DNA of 64,000 nt from an uncultured Marinifilum sp. (GCF_963677195.1 NZ_OY781918.1:4739822-4803821); one strand, 5' to 3'. Shown: positions 17,077-27,714, numbered from the stretch's first letter. Notes: generated by a model from the letters alone, not told the origin. Numbers and translations are program-made.

Positions 17077-19461
17077 ATGAAAAAACTTAAACAAAGCTTT
17101 CTTTCTTGTGTATCACTTATTTTGATATGCACCAGCAGCTTTATAGGCTGCCAAAGCAAAACCGATCAAGCTAATGGGATGCAAGCTTTTTCAAATGCAG
17201 AACTGGAAGCAAAAGCAACTGCTATAATGAGTCAAATGACTTTAGAAGAGAAACTAGCTCAATTAGAAGGAATTCGCCCAAATGATCTCATGATTGATGG
17301 CAAATTATCACTGGAAAAGTGTAGAAAAATTATTCCTCATGGAATCGGGCACTTTTGTCAGTTCTCCTCATCATTAACCAAAAGCCCGGAAGAACTAAGA
17401 GATTTTGTTCGTGAAATTCAGCATTATCTAATGACCGAAACCAGAATGAAAATCCCCGCTATTTTTCACGAAGAAGCCATTACCGGATTTGCAACTCAGG
17501 GAGCCACTACATTTCCACAACAAATTGGAATGGGTTGTTCATGGAATGTGGAGCAAATTGCTAAAAACACAGCCTCTACCAGAAGAAACATGAGAGCTGC
17601 AGGAGCAACTTATGCTCTATCTCCAATGTTAGATTTGAGCCGAACTGCACATTGGGAACGAATTGAGGAAAGCTATGGAGAAGATGCCTACCTGACTTCT
17701 GCTTTAGGTTTGGCATTTGTAAACGGATTGCAGGGTGCAGACATTAGCAATGGCGTTGCAGCAACCACAAAACACTTTGCAGGTTATGGCACTCAAAACA
17801 ACAATCCTAAAGAATTTTACGAAGAATATTTAATGCCACACGAAGTTGTTATTAAAAAAGGAAATGTAAAAAGTGTGATGCCATCGTATGGCAAATTTAA
17901 AGGTGAAGCTGTAGTTACCAGCAAAGAAATGCTAACTACTATTCTACGAAAAAAATTAGGATTTGATGGCGTAGTGGTAAGTGATTATGGTGCCATTAAC
18001 CTGACTTTTAAAGGACACAAGCTGGCATCCTCATCGAAAGAAGCAGCAGTTATGGCTTTAAATGCCGGAACTGATATTGAGCTGGCAAAACCAATTGCAT
18101 TCCCCTATCTGGCCGAAGCCTTAAAAGAAGGATTAATTAAGCGGGAAACAATTGATGACGCCGTAAAGCGATCATTAATCATGAAAGCTCGCTTAGGATT
18201 ATTAAATGAAAATCCTAAAATTGGCGTAGATGGAGAATTGGATTTTGATCCTCCAGCTAACCGTAAGTTGGCTTACGAATCTGCTTGTCAATCTATAGTA
18301 TTGCTAAAAAACAATGGCATTCTACCCCTTAAAAGTGATGTAAAAAAAATTGCATTGGTTGGCCCAAATGCTGCAACGGTTCATGGTTTATTAGGCGATT
18401 ACACATATCAATCGATGATCTCGTTTTGGTGGAGCAAAGAATTTGATCCAAACAATCCTAAACTCATTAGTTTAAACGAAGGCTTACACAATGCTCTTGG
18501 AGATGATGTAAAGATTAAACACGAAAGGGGATGCGATTGGAGTGCACCTTTGGAATCTGTTGTTATGAAAGATGGATTGGGTGATAGTCGTTTGGCGAAA
18601 GTGAAAATGCTAACCATTAAAGATGTGCCACAACCAGATTTGGAAAATGCAATTAAAATCTCGAAAGAAAGCGATGTGATTATCGCTGTTATGGGCGAAA
18701 ACATTTATCTCTGCGGAGAAGGAAGAGCAAGAAAAGGGATTCGCTTACCCGGTGAGCAAGAGGCTTTTGTCAAGAAATTAATCGAAACTGGTAAGCCTGT
18801 TATTTTAGTGATGTATGGCGGACGTCCGCAAGTAGTTAATGAAATAGAAAATGCCTGTGCTGCAATTGTTCAGGGATGGTTCCCCGGAGAAGAAGGAGGA
18901 CAAGCTATAGCTGATATTCTGACTGGTAAGGTTAATCCATCTGCTAAATTGTGTATTACTTATCCTAAATCAGAAAATAAAAAGGAAGTAAACTACAAGA
19001 ATGGATATGCTAATAATGAACCTCAATATCCTTTCGGATATGGTTTATCTTACACCAATTACACCTACAGTGATTTACAGATGAATTCCAGCGCTAAAAT
19101 TACTGACAAACATTTTACAATAGCCTGTAAAATTAAAAATACTGGTAAAAAAGATGGTACCGAAGTTGTCCAGTTATATGTATCTCCAACACATACAAAT
19201 TCAAGTATGAAACCAATCCAATTGAAAGGTTTTCAGCGTGTAGAATTGAAATCAGGAGAAGAAAAAACGATTAAATTTCTGGTATCTCCAGAACAATTGG
19301 TTCAATATAAAAACGAACAGTGGCTTATTGAACCCGGAAAATATGAGTTTAAGGTGGCTGCATCGTGTACTGATATCCGCTTAAGCAAAACAATTGAGAT
19401 AAAAGGAAATGCAAAAACCCTTAAGAATGGCCGCTCGGTATTTTTCTCCAAAAATCAATAA
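17077..19461 (+). CDS. GH3 beta-glycosidase lipoprotein
   Basis: A 794-residue GH3 enzyme with a lipobox signal (FIGC). Order: N-terminal TIM barrel with nucleophile D303 in VVSDYGAI, alpha/beta sandwich domain (from about 410) starting near SIVLLKNNGILPL, and a C-terminal fibronectin III-like domain (about 670-770) including QLKGFQRVELKSGE. GH3 enzymes release beta-linked glucose, xylose, galactose or GlcNAc; specificity is not visible. It is second in an operon with GH43, with no C-run element of its own, and ends at a bidirectional terminator. Confidence 0.92.
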   Translation: MKKLKQSFLSCVSLILICTSSFIGCQSKTDQANGMQAFSNAELEAKATAIMSQMTLEEKLAQLEGIRPNDLMIDGKLSLEKCRKIIPHGIGHFCQFSSSLTKSPEELRDFVREIQHYLMTETRMKIPAIFHEEAITGFATQGATTFPQQIGMGCSWNVEQIAKNTASTRRNMRAAGATYALSPMLDLSRTAHWERIEESYGEDAYLTSALGLAFVNGLQGADISNGVAATTKHFAGYGTQNNNPKEFYEEYLMPHEVVIKKGNVKSVMPSYGKFKGEAVVTSKEMLTTILRKKLGFDGVVVSDYGAINLTFKGHKLASSSKEAAVMALNAGTDIELAKPIAFPYLAEALKEGLIKRETIDDAVKRSLIMKARLGLLNENPKIGVDGELDFDPPANRKLAYESACQSIVLLKNNGILPLKSDVKKIALVGPNAATVHGLLGDYTYQSMISFWWSKEFDPNNPKLISLNEGLHNALGDDVKIKHERGCDWSAPLESVVMKDGLGDSRLAKVKMLTIKDVPQPDLENAIKISKESDVIIAVMGENIYLCGEGRARKGIRLPGEQEAFVKKLIETGKPVILVMYGGRPQVVNEIENACAAIVQGWFPGEEGGQAIADILTGKVNPSAKLCITYPKSENKKEVNYKNGYANNEPQYPFGYGLSYTNYTYSDLQMNSSAKITDKHFTIACKIKNTGKKDGTEVVQLYVSPTHTNSSMKPIQLKGFQRVELKSGEEKTIKFLVSPEQLVQYKNEQWLIEPGKYEFKVAASCTDIRLSKTIEIKGNAKTLKNGRSVFFSKNQ

Positions 19462-19485
19462 AAAACAAAACCATTTTATAAATAC

Positions 19486-19526
19486 AAAACCCGGATTGTG
19501 TACAAGCACAATTCCGGGTTTTCTTT
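19486..19526. terminator. Bidirectional terminator between convergent GH3 and GH29 genes
   Basis: Long stem AAAACCCGGATTGTG / CACAATTCCGGGTTTT with a 6-base loop, A residues before and T residues after, so it can stop transcription from both sides. Confidence 0.88.
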
Positions 19527-19558
19527 TTACGATTATATTGTAATAGTAGTAATTTATC

Positions 19559-21082
19559 TTATTCAAGTTCCAATTTTAATACTGTAGCAATTGAATTGTA
19601 CCCTACTTCTGGCATTTTTAACAACAATGTTTGAGGAGTAAGCTTCCATTCAATATCTATGTCTGCTCCCATCAACTTAATATTTTTAATTGGTGAAGGA
19701 GCTTGATTGCGATGAAAACCACCAATGGCTCTCATCTTAATCGTTTTTCCGCCCTTGGGTACACCTAAAAAGAATACATACATGGCCTTTTTATCTTTTG
19801 CTACGGTATAACGAACATCTTTAGCTGTGTATTTTATTTTTGCCGACTGTCCATCATGTGAGGCATCTGAGGCATTAGCAGTTCCATAGCCAAAAATATG
19901 AAACGGACGTGTTCCATAAACTGCTTCGCCATGTACTTTCATCCAGTCACCTATTCCTTTTAGAATATCACGTTGCTCCTGATTAATCACACCATCAGCA
20001 CGTGGAGATACATTCAACAATACAGTTCCATTTTTACTCCAAACATCAATCATATTACGAACCACCAAAGCCGCATCTTTGTATTTTTCGCCTTCAATAT
20101 AACTCCAGCGACTTTCACCAAGAGTAATATCCGTCATCCAGGGTAATGGGTAAATATCTCTGCGTCCGCCCTGCTCCATATCATCTACTCCATACTCCCA
20201 TGGAATATCCTTGTGCTTGCTACAGACCACTACTTCCTGCTTATTTTTTAGTCCGCTGTTAAAATGATAGGCTAGCATTTCATTTATTTTTTGTTCAGGA
20301 ATCATATTTAACCACGAATCGTACCACAAAATGTCAGGATGATATTTATCCACCACTTCTTCCACCTGATCTAACCAATACTGATTAAAATCTTCGATAT
20401 TTTCCCAGTTACCAAATAGCTTGCGAAGTTTTGGATCGGTAGTTGCCGTTGGCAAATCGGGATGATAAGGGTAATGGCTATTAAAACCATTTTTACCCCA
20501 ATACTCCGGATTATTCGCATTACGCTGACCATTACGAGCATGATGTAAAGTAGCTATCGTTTTGATATTTCTTTTACGTAATGATTTAAACATCTCACCT
20601 ACGACATCTCGTTTAGGTCCCATATCAGCAGCATTCCACGGATTTACTTCACTGTCCCACATAGCAAAACCATCGTGATGTTGCGCCACCGGACCTGCAA
20701 ATTTTGCACCAGTCATTTTAAAAAGATCTGCCCATTCTTCCGCATCAAAATGCTCTGCAGTAAACATGGGAATAAAATCCTCGTAGCCAAACTCTTCTAT
20801 TGGACCGAAATTCTTTTCGTGAAACTTATTTACATTACTTCCTTTTATGTACATATTACAAGGATACCAAGCACTTCCGTAAGCAGGAACGCTGTATGGT
20901 CCCCAATGAAAATACATTCCTAATTTGGCATCCTGAAACCATTCTGGTGCAGCCTCGTGCTGACTTAACGATTCAAAATTGGGCTCGTATTTTGTTTGTT
21001 TCTTTTCTTCTTTTACTTGAGTACAGGCTGCTGACAACAAACAGAGCACCATAACCAGTATGTTAATATTCTTTCGTTTCAT
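19559..21082 (-). CDS. GH29 alpha-L-fucosidase/alpha-L-galactosidase family lipoprotein
   Basis: A 507-residue GH29 enzyme with a lipobox (LLSAAC) placing it on a membrane. YFHWGPYSVPA, AQHHDGFAMW and PDILWYDSW (nucleophile D255) mark the family, and a C-terminal Ig-like domain ends the protein. It is downstream of GH117 on the same strand, separated by 249 bases without a clear terminator, so it may share the GH2/beta-helix/GH117 transcript. That pairing favours alpha-L-galactosidase action on the same L-sugar-containing chain. It is one of three GH29 genes in the window and is closer in motif to the one at 43283. Confidence 0.9.
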   Translation of the reverse strand: MKRKNINILVMVLCLLSAACTQVKEEKKQTKYEPNFESLSQHEAAPEWFQDAKLGMYFHWGPYSVPAYGSAWYPCNMYIKGSNVNKFHEKNFGPIEEFGYEDFIPMFTAEHFDAEEWADLFKMTGAKFAGPVAQHHDGFAMWDSEVNPWNAADMGPKRDVVGEMFKSLRKRNIKTIATLHHARNGQRNANNPEYWGKNGFNSHYPYHPDLPTATTDPKLRKLFGNWENIEDFNQYWLDQVEEVVDKYHPDILWYDSWLNMIPEQKINEMLAYHFNSGLKNKQEVVVCSKHKDIPWEYGVDDMEQGGRRDIYPLPWMTDITLGESRWSYIEGEKYKDAALVVRNMIDVWSKNGTVLLNVSPRADGVINQEQRDILKGIGDWMKVHGEAVYGTRPFHIFGYGTANASDASHDGQSAKIKYTAKDVRYTVAKDKKAMYVFFLGVPKGGKTIKMRAIGGFHRNQAPSPIKNIKLMGADIDIEWKLTPQTLLLKMPEVGYNSIATVLKLELE

Positions 21083-21331
21083 TTTATGTAGATTTTTATT
21101 TTACAGAATTATTAATCAAAGAATTAATAACTGAGAAATAACAGTGCTTAGTTTATAAGTTTCCTAGCATATTTCAATTATTCCATCGCAATCATGCATT
21201 TTAATGATTATACTAATCACAGACTTCTTCTAATAATTTTTCCTTATTCTTGTCTCTTCCTGTTTTTTATAAGACAACAAAATTTAAAAGCGGCAATTAA
21301 TTCATTAAAAAAACGATAGGCATTTTTAAAC

Positions 21332-22627
21332 TTATAGATTTAACTTTCTAAGACGCTCATTTTGTTGCTCAATGCGTTTTTTCTGCTTTCCATTTAATCC
21401 ATGTTTAAATAAGTACTCCAAGCTGTAATTATAGTGATGATCCTTCATATCCTGATCATCTATATCCTGACTTAAGTCACAATCGAAACGAACCAAACAA
21501 GTGTGATTCCAGTTCCCATCGGCATTAATTACATGCGAAATACCCCATGTAATACCACGACCATTATTGGTATTTGTAAAGGCATCTGGAACATAAGGTC
21601 CTCCTGCCACAGGCAACATTTCTGTTATAGAAGCAATATCGAAGTTTACCCAATCTTTAGCATACTGAATCGTATTATGTTCCTGTCCATCACGCTGGAC
21701 AATAGCTGCAACCCCCTCACGAAAAGGAAATAGAGTAGTTTCATGACCTGAATTTATAACTGGATTTAATGGATGTTTAACAAATGGCCCTAAAGGGTCT
21801 TCGGCAATAGCCAAAGCTTGCATACGTATTTTTGTAGGCTTAAATTCTTTACGCTTATCAAAATCACCTTTGTAGTACAAATAGATTTTACCATCATGAA
21901 CCAAAGGATAAGGATCGTGAATTGAGTATTGATCCCACGAACCTTCTGGTCCGTTTGGAATCACAATTTTACCGGTATGATGCCAGGGACCATCAGGAGA
22001 ATCGGCCCAAGCAACAGAAACCGGGCAAAAATCGCCACGCAAACCACTGGCTTCCATAAATGCCTGAAAGTACAAATAGTATTTTCCTTTAAACTTTAAA
22101 ATATCAGTAGTAGTAACCGAGCGCCATCCTGGTTGTGGTTTTGGCGGACGAGGAACAGCAACCCCCTGCTCTTCCCAAGTAAATCCATCTTTAGATGTTG
22201 CATAAAAGATATCTGATAAATCCCAATCTGCAGAAGGAATAAGATTAGTAGCTTCTTTTGCTCTTGCCATTCCAACTGGTTTTACCGGAGATTTACGATG
22301 TGTATACCAAAGGTAATATTTTCCATTTTCAAAAATCACTTTTGAAGGGTCGCGACGGGTTATGGTGCCATCTCCTCCATTATAATCAAAGCCTTTTAGT
22401 TTAGTATATTTAAATTGAGTATACAATTCTGTTTGCTCCGGACGAATATTCTCATAGGCATCGTAATTCCTTTCTACCGCTGCACTTAATGGTCTATTCG
22501 GTTTTTCTGTTGGAATAAAAAATGGAAATTCTTCATTGTTTATTGTTTCCGAAGCTATGTTCTTTGAATTTTGTTGACAAGAAATAAAAGAAAGACCTGC
22601 CACTAAAACAATAAGTATCGTCCTCAT
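21332..22627 (-). CDS. GH117 3,6-anhydro-alpha-L-galactosidase (AhgA-like) lipoprotein
   Basis: A 431-residue lipoprotein (lipobox SFISC) with a five-bladed propeller. The N-terminal region with YENIRPEQTELYTQFKYTKL, followed by GDGTITRRDPSKVIF, WDLSDIFYATSKDGFTW, GLRGDFCPVSVAWADSPDG and SGHETTLFPF, closely follows the pattern known for alpha-1,3-L-neoagarooligosaccharide hydrolases such as Zobellia AhgA. Such enzymes remove 3,6-anhydro-L-galactose from the non-reducing end of neoagaro-oligosaccharides, acting as dimers in the periplasm. This gene is the best substrate marker in the window and points to agarose or porphyran. Its ATG lies one base from the stop codon of the upstream beta-helix gene, so translation is probably coupled. 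Confidence 0.92.
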   Translation of the reverse strand: MRTILIVLVAGLSFISCQQNSKNIASETINNEEFPFFIPTEKPNRPLSAAVERNYDAYENIRPEQTELYTQFKYTKLKGFDYNGGDGTITRRDPSKVIFENGKYYLWYTHRKSPVKPVGMARAKEATNLIPSADWDLSDIFYATSKDGFTWEEQGVAVPRPPKPQPGWRSVTTTDILKFKGKYYLYFQAFMEASGLRGDFCPVSVAWADSPDGPWHHTGKIVIPNGPEGSWDQYSIHDPYPLVHDGKIYLYYKGDFDKRKEFKPTKIRMQALAIAEDPLGPFVKHPLNPVINSGHETTLFPFREGVAAIVQRDGQEHNTIQYAKDWVNFDIASITEMLPVAGGPYVPDAFTNTNNGRGITWGISHVINADGNWNHTCLVRFDCDLSQDIDDQDMKDHHYNYSLEYLFKHGLNGKQKKRIEQQNERLRKLNL

Positions 22628-22628
22628 A

Positions 22629-24632
22629 TCAAAGCTTATTATTGGTTATTTTATATTCTTTAAAGCTTCTTCCAGTATTCAAATAATCTGTTCCGGCTTT
22701 CCATGCAAATCCAGTAGGTTTCCAGTCAACACCAGGTATCCAATATTCTCCGCCTAATTCATAAGCTCCCAAATCAGGTGCATTTCCCTTGAAACCTTTG
22801 CTTATCCCTTTTACTTCCATACCCGCATCTACCAAAGGAGAATCTTCGAAAGGAACAAACATCTTACCTTTTTCAAAAAGAAAAGGAAGGTTGGTAAACT
22901 GCCAGTTATTTTTAAAATCGTTGTCTGCTTTAGAACCTATGTATTCCTTTTCATCAACGCGATATTTTGGACCGTTTCCAGAATGCCACCAAGGTCGAAC
23001 ATCAGAAATGTTATTGTACAAAATATTGTCTTCTACATTGTATTGCTGTCCATTCCTGATAGGAACCCAACAATCGATCATTGCCTGTTCCATTGGACCA
23101 ACATTCCAAAAAGTATTGTTATAGATTTCGTTTTTAATTGCATTCCAGTTAAAATGTAAACCACCCCACTCTACATCCCAAACTACATTATGGTGTACTA
23201 TATATCCTGCCGCGTTATTATCGAGGTAAATTCCGGTAGCCTTTTTGCCTGCATGCTCTGCTGCATAAGCATCGTGAAACCAGTTGTGGTGCAATTCAAT
23301 GTTCTTAGGAATGCTTCTTCCTGTAACATAGAACAAACCACCATCAGCACCTGATATCAAACACTTTTGAACATGGTTGTAGGCAAACTCACTATCATTA
23401 CCTGTAACTTTTACTCCATCGCGAGCAGAACCATAACACGAATTCTTAACAATCACATTACGAGCTCCTCCACTATTTATCAAATGAGCATGCAAACCAA
23501 TCGTATTAAAATATTGCACGATGCAATTTTCAACACGATTATCTTCAGATTCTCTGCTTAAATAAATACCATTTAAAGTGCCATTTTCCAATACACATTT
23601 TTCGATAATATTGTGATGCCCTTTTAAAATCTGAATTGCAGCATCGGCAAGAGCTGCTCCTTTTAAATTGGTAATTAATCTTTCTGCTCCATGTTTTACC
23701 ATGCAGTTGGTAATATGATTATAACTCCCTTTTATGCTAATCATACCCCCAAAAAAATTAAGCCCATTAAAATGGATATAATTAGAATTAATCTCTGCCG
23801 TATTTCTGCGTACAGCAACTTCTACCATATCTTTATCTGGTTTATTGCCTTCGGGAGCATAAAAATAAAGCTTCTTACTTTTTACATCATAGTACCATTC
23901 GCGGGGAGCATCGAGTGCTTCGAGCTTATTCATCAGGTAAAAAATACCACGATGGCCATTTTCGAAACGTTTAGGACTATGGGTTGTTCCAAAAGGCCAT
24001 TTATCGGGCAAAGTTTCGAAATAAATTCTATGTAAATCCTTATCATAACCGGTAATTGTGCGCTCCCAACTACAACCACTATGTGCTCCTAAATAATGAA
24101 TAATTCCATCAGTCCAGTCAATATCAGGAATCTCGTTATTATTAATATAAGACATAGACCATGTTCCTTTGGTCATATCGATATATTTGGCATCGAGCGA
24201 ATATTCGTTATTATCCGTATCATTTGGCCATCGGGCTATCTGCATTTTCTTGTGATTGCAATACACATTATTCCCATCACCCAAAGGCATAATTACATTT
24301 GAAGCTGAATAGATATTCCCCGAATGCTTCTTCCAAGCACTAACTTTCTCTGTTGCCGAAATAATTACAATATCATTTTCGAATTTTGTAAATGTAATTG
24401 GCTTTTTGCCAGATCCGGAGTTTACAGGATTAATACACTCGTAATAAGTACCTTTGTGAATATAGCAGACATCGCCTTTGGTCATAATATTGGCAGCCTG
24501 TTTTATCGTTTTAAACGGATTGCTTATTGTACCATCTCCTTTTGAAGAGTTGTTGCAATCCACATGAAATTCTTTTGCAAAAGAGCAAATGGAAATCATT
24601 AGAAAAATCAGTAATTGTGATATTCTTTTCAT
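22629..24632 (-). CDS. Secreted right-handed parallel beta-helix protein, unassigned enzyme
   Basis: A 667-residue protein with a signal peptide (to about SFAK, residue 20). The N-terminal part has the GDGTISNPFKTIKQAANIM signature typical of secreted beta-helix carbohydrate enzymes. From about residue 285 to 560 there is a run of short beta-helix coils rich in Asn (ITNCMVKHG, VENCIVQYF, YNHVQKCLI, HHNVVWDVEW, YNNTFWNVG). The fold is shared by polysaccharide lyases and several glycosidase families; no family can be assigned by eye. It sits between GH2 and GH117 in one operon and is one base from GH117, so it probably works on anhydro-galactose-containing oligosaccharides. Confidence 0.85.
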   Translation of the reverse strand: MKRISQLLIFLMISICSFAKEFHVDCNNSSKGDGTISNPFKTIKQAANIMTKGDVCYIHKGTYYECINPVNSGSGKKPITFTKFENDIVIISATEKVSAWKKHSGNIYSASNVIMPLGDGNNVYCNHKKMQIARWPNDTDNNEYSLDAKYIDMTKGTWSMSYINNNEIPDIDWTDGIIHYLGAHSGCSWERTITGYDKDLHRIYFETLPDKWPFGTTHSPKRFENGHRGIFYLMNKLEALDAPREWYYDVKSKKLYFYAPEGNKPDKDMVEVAVRRNTAEINSNYIHFNGLNFFGGMISIKGSYNHITNCMVKHGAERLITNLKGAALADAAIQILKGHHNIIEKCVLENGTLNGIYLSRESEDNRVENCIVQYFNTIGLHAHLINSGGARNVIVKNSCYGSARDGVKVTGNDSEFAYNHVQKCLISGADGGLFYVTGRSIPKNIELHHNWFHDAYAAEHAGKKATGIYLDNNAAGYIVHHNVVWDVEWGGLHFNWNAIKNEIYNNTFWNVGPMEQAMIDCWVPIRNGQQYNVEDNILYNNISDVRPWWHSGNGPKYRVDEKEYIGSKADNDFKNNWQFTNLPFLFEKGKMFVPFEDSPLVDAGMEVKGISKGFKGNAPDLGAYELGGEYWIPGVDWKPTGFAWKAGTDYLNTGRSFKEYKITNNKL

Positions 24633-24675
24633 ATTGTATATAATTACATAATAAAAACAGATTTAAAACTTGCCC

Positions 24676-27534
24676 TTAAAATTCAAATGTAAGTTCAATT
24701 ACAATCGGATCATCATCATTCCCAAAATAGTTTTCAGAATTTCCATGAGGCCCCATGCTGTCAGGTTTCTGGAATTTTGTTCCAATTCCCGGGATATTTT
24801 TCACAAAAGAAATATCTCCCTTGGGAAACAAGGGTGTAACTCTGCCTTTCGGATCTCCTGAAGGATTTTCTGGTGTTAGCATACGTAGGTAAATATGTGG
24901 TGAATGACAATACACAGTAAATCCATTGTTGTTTTTACCTTTTAGTTTTGCCCAATATAAACTAGAGAAAAAGCCTTTAAATTCGGGATAAACAAAACCT
25001 GATTCTCCAGTAACCGTATTGTTATAATCATTTTCCCAAACCTGAAACTTCGTTCCTTTCATACGATTACGCCATACTCGGTATGGACCATCTCCCAAGC
25101 ATTTCATACCATCAACTTCCGACTCCAAAAATGAAAATGTAATGCCTTTGTAGGCTTTAACACGTTTCTTACCTTTCATAATCACTTTTAGATCAAGAAG
25201 GCCATTTGAATGTATCGTCCATTTTATAGTATCCGAACTTAATTCTTTATGAGTCGTCCATTCCGGAGATTTATCAGCCTCTTCAAACACAGTAGTTATT
25301 TCGACTTTCCCTTTAGATGATTCAATAAATACAGTATCTATTTTATCATTATGATTTAAAATAAGCGGACCATCTTTTAAAGGAATTATTTTATTCGCTT
25401 TTCTAAGCTCTTTTAGCAAACCTGTTTTTTCTGAGAAAATAAATTTAATATCATTGGCTTTAACATGAATCTGAGAGTTCTTAAGTTCTGTTTTAACATC
25501 TCCTTTATCAGTGTAAGTAATATTCTCTTTATTAAGATCTTTCGGTACTTTCACAGGATAAGTCCATGTAAATATTTCTTTTCCGTGTTGATCTGTTGCT
25601 GTTAAATGCAATGCATCTGCCGATTTCCAGTTTTGTGGTTTTTCAATCGTAAATGTTCCCTTCATTTCAGGAGCTAAATCAGGAAGATTAACTTGATTTT
25701 CTGATAAAACTAAGTAATCTAATTTGCCATTGGGTCCATCAAATTTTACCCATTTCGCAATCATTTTACACTTTCCTAAATTTGTGTAATGATATCTGTT
25801 TTCAATTCTAAAAATCCCATTAAAATCATTTCGAATAAAACGATTCTCGATATAAACAGGCGACCAAACTTCTTTAATGGTAAAATAGCTTGCTTCTTTT
25901 TCTCCATAAGGACCAACAATACCATCCGCAGCATGATTTCCATCGGTATCCAGAATTCCCCCTTTATCTGTTCGAACTACCGCTTCATCGGCAAAATCCC
26001 ATAAAAATCCTCCGGCACTGCTTGGCATATTCCACATCTGCTGCCAATAATCTTCCAATCCGGCACCATGACCTCCATCATATAAGCCATGCAAAAATTC
26101 AGTTGGAAAGAAAACCTTATCATTTGCAGGACCATCATTGGCAAAAGCATGATAATGAAAGTAGTGAAGTGTATTTGTCTTTTTAAAAATATTCCATGGA
26201 TGTATCACCTCCCTTTTCTGAATATCCCAAATCGCATAATCATCATCTAAATCGGTATTCCAACCAGTTTCATTACCATTTGCCCACAACAAAATTGACG
26301 GATGATTTACATCGCGCACTACTGTTTCTTTGACAATTTTTTCACCAACTTCGGTATCTAAATGAGGTGAATGCCAAGTGCAAACTTCATCAATTACGAA
26401 TAAGCCCAAAGAATCGCAAACATTAAGAAAATGAACATCAGGTGGATAGTGCGACATGCGAACTGCATTCATATTCATATCTTTCATCATATTTACATGC
26501 TCAATACTTAAAGCTTTTGATGTTGTTCTTCCTGATTCGGGATAAAATGAGTGACGATTAACACCTTTAAATTTAATACGTTTGCCATTCACATAAATAC
26601 CATCACCATCTAAAACTTCTACTGTTCTAAATCCAATTCGCTGATTTCTGCTATGCAATAATTTATCGTTTTTATCTAACAACTCAACATGTAAAGTATA
26701 AAGTTTTGGCAATTCAGGATTCCACGATTGAATATGATTTGCATTGGCAAAAATTCGCCATTTGCCTTTCTCTTTATGGATATCTTTAAGTTTGATATCC
26801 TGGAGTTTCCTTCCTTTTATATCCAGCAATTCTAATTTTACTTTTTCAGCCTTTTTCGAATCAATAAAAACATCGGCAGTAATGCTCCCATTTGCTTTAG
26901 CATCTATTGCCAAACGATCAATATTATCCTTTGGAGAAACTTCAAGATAAACCGGACGATAAATCCCTCCAAAAACCCAATAATCAGCATCACGTTCTGC
27001 ATAATTTACCGATTCGTTATCCGATAATTTATTCACTTTAACTTCTAGTAAATTATCAGTTTCATATTTCAATAAGTGTGTAATAGTGTATTTAAATTCA
27101 TAAAATGCCCCTTGATGAATTTCTCCGGCCAACTTCCCATTAATTTTTACTTCGGCATCAGTCATTACACCTTCAAAAACAATTTTTACATCTTTATTTT
27201 TCCAGTCCTTAGAAACAAAAAACTCATGCTTATAAAGTCCATGTTCATCGTGAATTGTTTTACCATTTCGTTTATCGTGCCCATAATTGTAATTGCCAAA
27301 GCCTTGCAATTCCCAGCAGGAAGGAACTCCTATTTTTGTCCACTTACCACTATTCATTCCATCGGAAACAAAAAAATCCCAATCGATAGTATTGTCTTTA
27401 TCAGTGCCCGATAAATATTGAATTTTAGTTGTTGTAGAAGCTAAACTCTCTGTCGAGTTTTTCTGAGAATAGGATTGGTAAGTATTAAAAACAAAAAACA
27501 ATACCAAAGCAAAAAGTGATCTATTTTGAACCAT
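24676..27534 (-). CDS. GH2 glycosidase (beta-galactosidase type)
   Basis: A 952-residue secreted GH2 enzyme (signal peptide about 1-23). Sugar-binding domain (about 50-200), Ig-like domain, and TIM barrel from about 305 with acid/base E422 in WANGNETGW and a nucleophile Glu in PTEFLHGLYDGG. The C-terminal half has Ig-like and beta-sandwich domains resembling the last domain of large beta-galactosidases. It leads the operon GH2, beta-helix, GH117 (gaps 43 and 1 bases), so it probably removes beta-linked D-galactose alternating with the GH117 step. Its promoter region is shared with a divergent membrane-bound regulator rather than the C-run element. Confidence 0.9.
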   Translation of the reverse strand: MVQNRSLFALVLFFVFNTYQSYSQKNSTESLASTTTKIQYLSGTDKDNTIDWDFFVSDGMNSGKWTKIGVPSCWELQGFGNYNYGHDKRNGKTIHDEHGLYKHEFFVSKDWKNKDVKIVFEGVMTDAEVKINGKLAGEIHQGAFYEFKYTITHLLKYETDNLLEVKVNKLSDNESVNYAERDADYWVFGGIYRPVYLEVSPKDNIDRLAIDAKANGSITADVFIDSKKAEKVKLELLDIKGRKLQDIKLKDIHKEKGKWRIFANANHIQSWNPELPKLYTLHVELLDKNDKLLHSRNQRIGFRTVEVLDGDGIYVNGKRIKFKGVNRHSFYPESGRTTSKALSIEHVNMMKDMNMNAVRMSHYPPDVHFLNVCDSLGLFVIDEVCTWHSPHLDTEVGEKIVKETVVRDVNHPSILLWANGNETGWNTDLDDDYAIWDIQKREVIHPWNIFKKTNTLHYFHYHAFANDGPANDKVFFPTEFLHGLYDGGHGAGLEDYWQQMWNMPSSAGGFLWDFADEAVVRTDKGGILDTDGNHAADGIVGPYGEKEASYFTIKEVWSPVYIENRFIRNDFNGIFRIENRYHYTNLGKCKMIAKWVKFDGPNGKLDYLVLSENQVNLPDLAPEMKGTFTIEKPQNWKSADALHLTATDQHGKEIFTWTYPVKVPKDLNKENITYTDKGDVKTELKNSQIHVKANDIKFIFSEKTGLLKELRKANKIIPLKDGPLILNHNDKIDTVFIESSKGKVEITTVFEEADKSPEWTTHKELSSDTIKWTIHSNGLLDLKVIMKGKKRVKAYKGITFSFLESEVDGMKCLGDGPYRVWRNRMKGTKFQVWENDYNNTVTGESGFVYPEFKGFFSSLYWAKLKGKNNNGFTVYCHSPHIYLRMLTPENPSGDPKGRVTPLFPKGDISFVKNIPGIGTKFQKPDSMGPHGNSENYFGNDDDPIVIELTFEF

Positions 27535-27565
27535 TATGTTATATTTTGTTAATCTGTATCAATTT

Positions 27566-27645
27566 CAAAATTATTAGTATCAAAATAAGCTTAAAAAGAT
27601 TAAAATCATTAACTTTAACCTTGCTTTAACGGTAGCTATAACGGT
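27566..27645 (-). promoter_or_regulatory. Promoter and TAACGGT direct repeat between GH2 and the divergent regulator
   Basis: For the leftward GH2 operon, TAATTTTG (27573-27566) matches the -7 consensus TAnnTTTG. Further up, TAACGGT occurs twice on the plus strand, at 27627-27633 and 27639-27645, with a 12-base period. A direct repeat next to a ToxR/CadC-like regulator gene is a plausible binding site for it. No C-run element is present in this 180-base gap. Confidence 0.5.
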
Positions 27646-27714
27646 TATAAACACTAGGTTTTAAGCCAATCTGCCTTGTTAACACATTTATTCTGACAAA
27701 ACTAAATTATTAAT

